A DNA stretch of 64,000 bases, from NCBI GenBank assembly GCA_024220505.1, contig JAKZZE010000021.1, forward strand, positions 620,001 to 684,000. Direction: 5' to 3'. This stretch comes from Rhizopus arrhizus (lineage: Eukaryota > Mucoromycota > Mucoromycetes > Mucorales > Rhizopodaceae). The notes under the pieces were generated by a model that saw only the letters and a list, made by a program, of their open reading frames with translations, was not told where the DNA came from and made no database searches. The position numbers and the translations under genes were made by a program. Below are positions 57,531 to 64,000 of this stretch, piece after piece; position 1 is the first letter of the stretch; each line of letters begins with the position of its first letter.

Positions 57531-59303
57531 CAAGGCGGCTTTAGAGAATCCCGTGGTGCGTTAGATCAAGCACTTTGCCTTGCAGAGATCTGCCATATAC
57601 TGCGTTCACATTACCGTAGCAAACCCGTTCTGGCCTTTCTGGATATAAAATCCGCCTATGATACTGTTGACAGAAGCCATGTATGGAAGGTATTACAGCA
57701 TTATATATCACCTCCACTCCTAGGTCTTCTACGCAACTTGTTTGACAAAGTTCAGATAGAAGTACTTGTCTCAAACGCAACTTCTAGGCGTTTCCATCCA
57801 AAGACTGGAGTACTCCAAGGGTCTATCCTCTCGCCCTACCTTTACTCGGTATATATAAATCAACTTCCGGTATACCTACGCCCTCAAACCATAAAGGAGG
57901 ATACATCGCCATTACAGTTAGCACCACTCTTGAACTGCTTATTTTATGCGGATGATGTGGTTTTAATAGCCAATAGCTCAACAATGGTTGACCTACTACG
58001 AAAATGCGAAGAACACAGTATGCAAATGGGATACCGGTGGAATCCTTCAAAATGTGTCATTTTGGACAACCAACCACAAATAATAGAATATGCGATCTAT
58101 GACCAAGTTATACCGCAAGCGACAACTTTTAACTACCTAGGAATACCCTTCAAACCAGGTGGTCACCTTTATCCGGAGAAGCTTGTTCAAAACAATATTC
58201 TCAAAGCCATGTCTACGATGAATGCTCTATCTTCTATTGGGGTAAATCCTTCAGGATTCTCCAAGCTCCTATGCTCTCGGTTTTATGCTCAAATAGTTCG
58301 ACCACAAATGGAATACGGCATAGCTATTAACTGCTTCAACCACACTCAGCTGAAAACTTTAGAAGAGGCACAAAACAAATGCATACGTAAGATCTATGGC
58401 GCATCTGGAAAAACATCCACCAAGGTGATGCTGTATTTGGCTAAGTTACCCACAATGAAAGAAAGGATAGCTATCCTGCAAGCCCAATTCCTCTTTCGTT
58501 CATTATCTTTACCTGAGGACACACTACTATATCTCTTAATGCCACACATACAGTACACAAGAGGCCATCAATGGTATCGACTATCAAAAACTGCTCTGTG
58601 GAGATTGATGCCGCCGACGATAGCCGACTTAGATGCCCGAGGCTTTAGAGCGATAAAAAAGAAATTACTTCACTCTAACCTTGAAAAACTGATCCAAAGT
58701 AAGAACTCCAAACTGCTATCCAGCTGTCGACCAACAATCACTCTCGACCTCATCTTGTGGCTACCAATGACTCATGAAGAAAGAAGTCGATATCTACGTT
58801 GGCGCCTTGGTTGGTTACCGGGTGGGGCCCCCAAACCCTGCCCCCGTCATCCCAGCAATAGCCTGTCAAGATGACACGCCATCAGTTGCCTCAATACTCA
58901 TCGCCGACTCTGTATACCTGAAACAATAGCCGACTCTATATCTTTCCTTTTGAATATGCTTCCGACACGCGCATTTGTTCCCTCTAGTATTGCTTTGTCC
59001 TGGACCTGGCGATGGCCCGTTATATGTTCTATCCTTCATGAATTAGATCAACTACAACACTATACAACCATTCCATGCAAGACACCTCATGGCCAAAAAT
59101 TAATTGAATGGCTGAGACAATTCAACTAACTTTGTATGTCTCTCTATGCATCCTACTTTCCTTTCTCATTTTTTACCCTTGAACCAGAAGGGTTTTTTTT
59201 TGCTTAACACTCACTTCCAAACGGATTGAACTGGTCCGGGCGGACACTTATTTGTTGTATATTTTAGCGCTCAAATGGATCATAAATAAATAAAATATCA
59301 TAT
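57531..59303 (+). mobile_element. 5'-truncated LINE (family L2) with most of the reverse transcriptase, one stop
   Basis: Coding starts mid-domain at 57531 (QGGFRESRGALDQALCL) and reads through VLAFLDIKSAYDTVDRSHVW, TGVLQGSILSPYLYSVYIN and the catalytic LFYADDVVLIAN. It continues through FYAQIVRPQMEYGIA and YLRWRLGWLPGG. A TGA at 58872-58874 interrupts the frame (SR*HAISCLN); it then continues to a normal end near 59128 (LIEWLRQFN). The 3' tail is AT-rich to about 59303. The shorter copies at 25868-27016 and 63014-63360 belong to the same group but are clearly diverged. No endonuclease domain is present. Confidence 0.85.
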
Positions 59304-59499
59304 TTAAACAAAAATAAATGTCATGAATTTAAATTATTTTTGTCCACTTTGGTTAAAACAATTGTCGGAACTAGCTAACTAAAATTGACCGGAAGATTGC
59401 ACCTAATTGTCGCATATCTTCTGCACCTGTTTTTGTCCCTCCCTCTTCCTAATGAAAATATAACATAATGATGAATACTTTTTTTTTATGAAGATGGAC

Positions 59500-60235
59500 A
59501 AGAAAACATTTTTAATGAAGAAGGAGAAAAAGTTTACGATCCGATGGAGGATGTTTTAACACATGCCGATGATCCTAACATAGTTCTTGAAACAATAACT
59601 AGTCGACAAACTTACTTGAACGTTAAGCGCCCCGAAAAAAATTGTTTGAAGAATCCTCAGTTAGAAAGCAGTCGAAACCTAGTAAGTTGAAGCCATCAGT
59701 GAAGTTATACAACAATTACAGCGGCTTCACCAGAGAAACATTTAGACCGTATGCTCGAAATTCCTCAAGAGCGTGGACTAGTGGCCAAGGTTGCAAGAGA
59801 CTTAAATATTAATTACTGCACTGCGTTAAGATGGTGGAAGTATTACAAAGGGACAGAAGAGGTTGCGTATAAAAAGTTTGAAGAAAACAGTGGTCCGAAA
59901 AGCTCATTTACAACCGAGCATAACGAGTATATAAAAGAGCTGCTTGATAATGACCCCAGTTATATTCAGACGACATAATAAATAATTTGACTGAGCGATT
60001 TGAAGATTTTACTATATCAAAGTCGCAACTTAATAACTATTTACGAAACATAATGCTCATCACTGTGAGAAAACCTATGTTTGAACCTGAAGTCAGAAAC
60101 TCAGTGGGAAACCTACAGACGAGATTCGAGTGGTTTATGGAATGGAAAGATTCTGATCTGGATTTTACAAAAGTTGTATTTTCATTGATGAAGCCGGGTT
60201 TCATATTAATATAAGAAATAATTGGGCTAGATCAA
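59500..60235 (+). pseudogene. N-terminal half of a decayed IS630/Tc1-type transposase
   Basis: An acidic leader (NIFNEEGEKVYDPMEDVLTH) is followed by a frame change, then a DNA-binding region from 59751 (LVAKVARDLNINYCTALRWW) and, after stops near 59977, FEDFTISKSQLNNYLRN. The piece reaches the first catalytic block (FSLMKPGFILI; in the next frame FIDEAGFHINIRNNWARS) and ends there. The second Asp and Glu are missing. The same DNA-binding family occurs at 36892-37200. No matching ends found. Confidence 0.7.
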
Positions 60236-60375
60236 AAAGTGGCAGCGACAAAAGCGCAATTCAATAATTCTCAATGAAGAAAATACTTGAAATTCAGGCG
60301 ATTTGCTTTTTTAACAAGTTGATGCCTTTTTAAAAAAAAATTGTTATCAGTCACTTTATTATTTTACATTAAAAA

Positions 60376-61771
60376 CTATTCTTCATGCTGACGAGTAGTT
60401 GTTGGCCGCTTTGGCGTAAAAAAGGTATGTGGGGAGGGACTTCGACTGTTGGTAGGGGTGATGTTAAACTGCTCATCATAAAAACGTTCTCGGCGATGCT
60501 TGGAAATCGTGACTTTTAATTTCTTAACCATGTCAACATAATGAGCCTAAAATATTAAATATTAAATCAATCATATATACTCCAGGAACATGGTAAACAT
60601 TAGTAGGCTTTATCTAATTAACCTTAAATTGTAAAAGTGAAGCGACTGTCTCAGAAAAATCTTCAAATTCACATTTATCTTGAGGGAGGAATAGTTTGCA
60701 TGTTTCTTTTATAACCACCACCTTGTCTATCATCTTCATACAATAACTATAACCAAGCAATCCTAAAAAGAAAGTAAAAAGAGAAAATGGATGTTGAGAC
60801 ATCTAAATAAATGTGAAATTGTATTCAAACTGTTATTTGTACCCTTCCAATCCATTCCTAAAATCATAGCATTGTCATCGTCCAAATGTTTCCTCAACTC
60901 ATGAAGTATGCAATTGTTGACACGAAGATTCTTAACAAATTGCTTCATGATTACAGCTCTTGATGAAGCCATCGACTTCCATTCGGCAGAGCAAAGAACA
61001 ATGTCGTCATATACAAGCATCAGGTCCAATTTCCTTCCGCGTACATTTGTAGGCTTTTTCAGAGTGAAACATTGTTCATTAATTTTTCGAGCGTTTTTGG
61101 ATGTATCACATCCCTTTTCACCGCTAAATATCATAAATCGAGAGTTAATACTATTATATCCCATGGGGAATTCCAGGTCATATGCACACTTACATCACTA
61201 GTTTAATATTCGTGTCTCGGAATAAAATACTTAGGATGTGATACGCTGGAAAGAAGCATTGTAATTCGGAATATGTTTTGTCGATAGTCTTTAGCTCGGT
61301 CAAATTAACAACCCTATGTGGTTAATGATCAAAGTGAAAAAAATTAGTATATACCCTTCAAAAACAATTCCCGCCACGGTTTGAACCCTCAAGACACTGC
61401 AGACTTTGGCATAGAAGTCAAAGGATATTTGTGTCATTCACTTACAGATACTCGTATATTTCTACAATTTTTTTCAAGTCTTCATCATTTTGTTTCCAAG
61501 CATCAAGCTTTGCTTGCATGATGAAAAGCATTAAATCCTTTTCATTTTCATCTTGCACTTGCTAATAGATAGATAAGTTTAATATAATAAATGTATGGGA
61601 GACAGTATTAAGATGACTAACCTTGTTAAAATTATCGATGAAATCTGAAATTGTAGGTGGCAAATCATGGTCTTCTTTCTTAAGCTCTTGTCGATATTCA
61701 TTTAACTTTGCTTCCCCTATTAATTCAAGAATGGGGTTTCTTTTATTTATTGTGTCAATGATTCGCGACAT
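60376..61771 (-). CDS. Nuclease-like repetitive gene C (intact, seven exons)
   Basis: Exons, 5' to 3': 61771-61622, 61561-61446, 61396-61355, 61313-61194, 61123-60843, 60762-60623 and 60546-60376; 1020 nt, 339 residues, every junction in phase with GT-AG ends, including a 42-nt exon 3. The start is MSRIIDTINKRNPILELIG. Exon 5 carries GRKLDLMLVYDDIVLC followed by SAEWKS, an Asp-X(n)-Glu-X-Lys pattern compatible with a PD-(D/E)XK nuclease core, then a helical Lys/Asn-rich stretch. The tail is Pro/Arg/Thr-rich (TNSRSPSPHT). No stops or frameshifts were needed. I know this only as an uncharacterised multi-copy Mucorales family; the nuclease idea rests on motif spacing alone. It is surrounded by LINE and DDE debris. 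Confidence 0.7.
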
Positions 61772-61850
61772 GCTTAGTCTAAACAAGTATTTGAAAGTTT
61801 GGTTACATACTATGATTGATCCCATAAAAGTTTCATTTTGGTATGTTACC

Positions 61851-62667
61851 TCAAGTACAGTTGCTCGTCAGCATCCACATTCTCTTCTGCTTAAAGAAGT
61901 GTCGTGCAACAGCGAATTTAACCGAAACACAGATGAATCGCAGTGCACGTTCCATGCGGTTACAATGATGCATGAACGCGAGATTGGTTCGTTCTTCATC
62001 GGCAAAGTCGACGTATTTGGGATCACGGAGGATTTTAGGGTCACATGGGTCAAAGTCATCCTCCAGAGAAATTTTGAATCGCTTTAGTTGGGAACGAAGC
62101 TCATCCTCATAATCGTTGTGTATCAGAAGAGCCACTACGTTACGGTCCGGATAGTGAATATCTAGGATGCGGTTGTTATTGATATCGAGTTTGCGCAAGC
62201 GGGATCGGAGCTGTCCGATAGGTACTCTGGCCTTCATGGGGAGGTAAAGGTACTGGAAACTCTGGTTTGCCGAGAGTGGTTGCAAAAGTCTTGCGGCAGC
62301 TTCTTGACGTTGTTGGCGTTTATGTTGTTGCCTTTGAAATAACTCTTCTTTCATACGCTGTAATCGTTCAGGATTGTGCCAGGGAGTAGAGGTAGTGAAT
62401 TCAAGACTTGAGTGATAGTCTGGTTATCCAGACGAGGAGGTAGGTAGAGACAATGAACTAAAATATTAGCAACGGCAAAAGATAATTTATATTGGCTTAG
62501 GTGCATATCACTAGATTCAAAGTGGTGAACGTGGTATTTGCAGTCAGGATTTACTAGAAGAATGATGCCTTGACTACCTTTGGTAACGAGAGGTTGAGTT
62601 TTGATATCATACGTGTGGGACTGTTTCCAATGCGTTGGGTATTTGAGTGGGCTTAAGAGCCATGTCT
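61851..62667 (-). pseudogene. LINE-derived fragment: endonuclease piece joined to another ORF
   Basis: Minus strand. From 62667 the frame reads LTETWLLSPLKYPTHW, YDIKTQPLVTKGSQGI and LVHCLYLPPRLDNQTI, a LINE endonuclease region. At about 62385 it changes frame into an open piece 62354-61851 (MKEELFQRQQHKRQQRQEAA, LRSRLRKLDINNNRILDIHY, KILRDPKYVDFADEERTNLA). The second piece has the look of a mobile-element ORF I have seen as a repeat in Mucorales, not of an endonuclease continuation. So two elements, or two parts of one, have been joined. No ends or duplications identified. Confidence 0.55.
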
Positions 62668-62679
62668 CTGTAAGAAGAA

Positions 62680-63010
62680 GGATAGAGAGTGATATTTAGG
62701 GTTTATCATATAAAAAAGTACTAAGTCAATCAACAAATATAAAAATAAGTCCTTTTATTCAAGTTAAAAATATGAGGGTATTTATACTTTTCTATCAACG
62801 GCTAAATAATAGTAGTCACAGTATATGATTATTGATTATTAATCGATATTAGATGATAAATTATTTATAGGATTGTTATTGTTTGACAACTTTTTTATGA
62901 AGAAGTAACTATTAATCCTGATCCAGGAATTTGTTATTTGAGGTGGCAAATACAATCTCCGATATTCCCAATTTGGATGATCATTGTTCGTAGTAATTTA
63001 CATTATTACT
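62680..63010. other. AT-rich insert between LINE fragments, possibly an LTR
   Basis: LINE coding similarity stops near 62700 and resumes in the reverse transcriptase fragment below 63360. On the minus strand the stretch includes GAATAAAAGGAC near 62757, a possible poly(A) signal. I cannot find TG...CA ends with a duplication, so LTR identity is a guess. Confidence 0.25.
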
Positions 63011-63013
63011 TTA

Positions 63014-63360
63014 TTACATGTGTAAATACCACAGGCTTGCTGCTGGTCTTACGTACGGCAAAAATTTATAGACAAGAGTATCATCTGGAGAGTATGCAGA
63101 ACGAAGTAAGAATTTTGTTTGTAATAGGTGAACGCGTTCCTTCATAGTGGGTAGATTGACCAAGTGCAGCATAACCTTGGTTGGCAACCTAGAACCACCA
63201 CCGAAGATCCTTCGAATGCACTGTGTTTGGCAAGCGTCTAATTTTGTGAGTTGGGCAACAGAGGTAGGGGCGATGGCAAGTCCATATTCAAGTTGGGCAC
63301 GTACGATTTGCATGTAGAAGCGAACGGAGAGAAGTCGATCAAAGCCTTTGTGATTGGCAC
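63014..63360 (-). pseudogene. LINE (family L2) reverse transcriptase C-terminal fragment
   Basis: Minus strand, open from about 63360 (NHKGFDRLLSVRFYMQIVRA) through QCIRRIFGGGSRLPTKVMLH and LRSAYSPDDTLVYKFLPYVR to a stop at 63014. It matches the same region of the copies at 25929-26762 and 57738-58874. Both sides are lost. Confidence 0.8.
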
Positions 63361-63525
63361 CGTGGAAGCACAGTGCTATATTTCCACTCTCAATTGGACA
63401 AATTTTTGAAAACGTTGGTCAGATTTTCGAAAAAAAAATTGGGCACACTTTTGAAACCCAATTGTTCATTTGTTTGAAAACCATTTATTTGAAGTTTATT
63501 TGAGCATTTTTTTTTAAAATTTATT

Positions 63526-63924
63526 ACATCTGATTTCATTACAAGCGTTAAGAGTATTAACTCATGGTTACCAATTGTTGTCGGAGAATTCAAAAAGACT
63601 GGATTCACCTCATGCCTTGAAACCGATCTTGTTAAAATTGGAAAGGAGATGCGCACCATGGTAAACAGCCTTGTTCGTATTAGGGTTGATAATCCTTCGG
63701 TGGGTGCTATATTGATTCAAGGACGTGTCATTAACACGTTCAAGATAGATATTGTTGCTCCCAAGTGCTATAGGATGGTTTCTTTATCTACCATGTCTAT
63801 GTTTGGTTCTCCTAGCGATTTATCCATTCTTCCTACCATTGTTTCAAGGTTTCTACAGATCAAAGAGATTTCTTTGGAAACTGCAAGAAAGGTACATGCT
63901 CTTGATTGTGAGCGCGCAGCTTAA
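63526..63924 (+). pseudogene. Nuclease-like repetitive gene D, 3' portion
   Basis: Open from at least 63526 to a stop at 63924. It reads SDFITSVKSINSWLP then VVGEFKK, an Asp-X(n)-Glu-X-Lys arrangement as in genes A and C, followed by KIGKEMRTMVNSLVRIRVDN, VGAILIQGRVINTFKIDIVA and YRMVSLSTMSMFGSPSDLS. The pattern (acidic motif, long helix, IL..G strand pair, Tyr-rich end) parallels gene A. No upstream exon was recognised in 63370-63520, so this is probably a 5'-truncated copy rather than a whole gene. Confidence 0.5.
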
Positions 63925-64000
63925 ATGTAGCCGTCCTCTTTGTCTCCCCAATATGCATGATTATCAAAATTAAAATCAAACTTCATCTTAAGAAAAGTAA
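63925..64000. other. Window edge, no feature
   Basis: Short 3' flank of the preceding frame; nothing recognisable. Confidence 0.4.

Noticed and set aside
57541..57780. Minus-strand frame of 79 codons
   Set aside because: Shadow of the reverse transcriptase frame on the plus strand.
1..64000. tRNA, rRNA and CRISPR arrays
   Set aside because: No cloverleaf with A/B boxes, no rRNA blocks and no regular direct-repeat/spacer array were seen; CRISPR would not be expected in a fungus.

Overview
The window looks like a nuclear contig from a mucoralean fungus (Mucoromycota). It is AT-rich, its introns are short (about 40-90 bp, GT-AG), and it mixes ordinary eukaryotic housekeeping genes with dense mobile DNA of a kind I associate with Mucorales. 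The organism call rests on gene style and element content, not on a marker gene.

Region 1 (1-22.7 kb) is almost entirely nested mobile elements, and most boundaries can be fixed to the base from target-site duplications (TSDs). A DDE transposon (613-5396) carries a Tc1-like element (942-3080), which carries a solo LTR (967-1426). Further right, a LINE (6647-19437, 14-bp TSD) has been broken three times: by solo LTR X1 (7817-12626), by a second Tc1-like element (13839-15959) that itself holds a solo LTR, and by solo LTR X2 (18098-18757). X1 was in turn opened by a small LTR, W (8010-12165), which was opened by a 3.9-kb inverted-repeat element with almost no coding capacity. Removing every insert restores both LINE reading frames exactly. 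Two oppositely oriented solo LTRs of family Z (5674-6388 and 20228-22699) bracket the block; the right one holds an intact-looking IS630/Tc1-type element (20892-22644).

Region 2 (22.7-43.7 kb) is a mosaic. It has a broken multi-exon gene with a nuclease-like GECK motif interrupted by a retroposon, a 5'-truncated LINE, a broken C2H2-finger gene of what looks like the same superfamily, the ribosomal gene RPS20, a decayed LINE ORF1, two decayed DDE transposases, one small hypothetical gene, and about 4.6 kb with no convincing gene.

Region 3 (43.7-57.1 kb) is compact and gene-rich: an RCH1/SLC10A7-like transporter, COA6, a TFIIIC subunit, OTU2, a GH3 beta-glucosidase and RPN9. Introns can be placed to the base in all six. 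One Tc1-like insertion lies between OTU2 and the beta-glucosidase gene and now supplies the latter's last codons and stop.

Region 4 (57.1-64 kb) returns to repeats: a truncated LINE, a DDE fragment, an intact seven-exon gene of the nuclease-like superfamily, LINE fragments and one more nuclease-like fragment at the edge. No tRNA, rRNA or CRISPR was seen.
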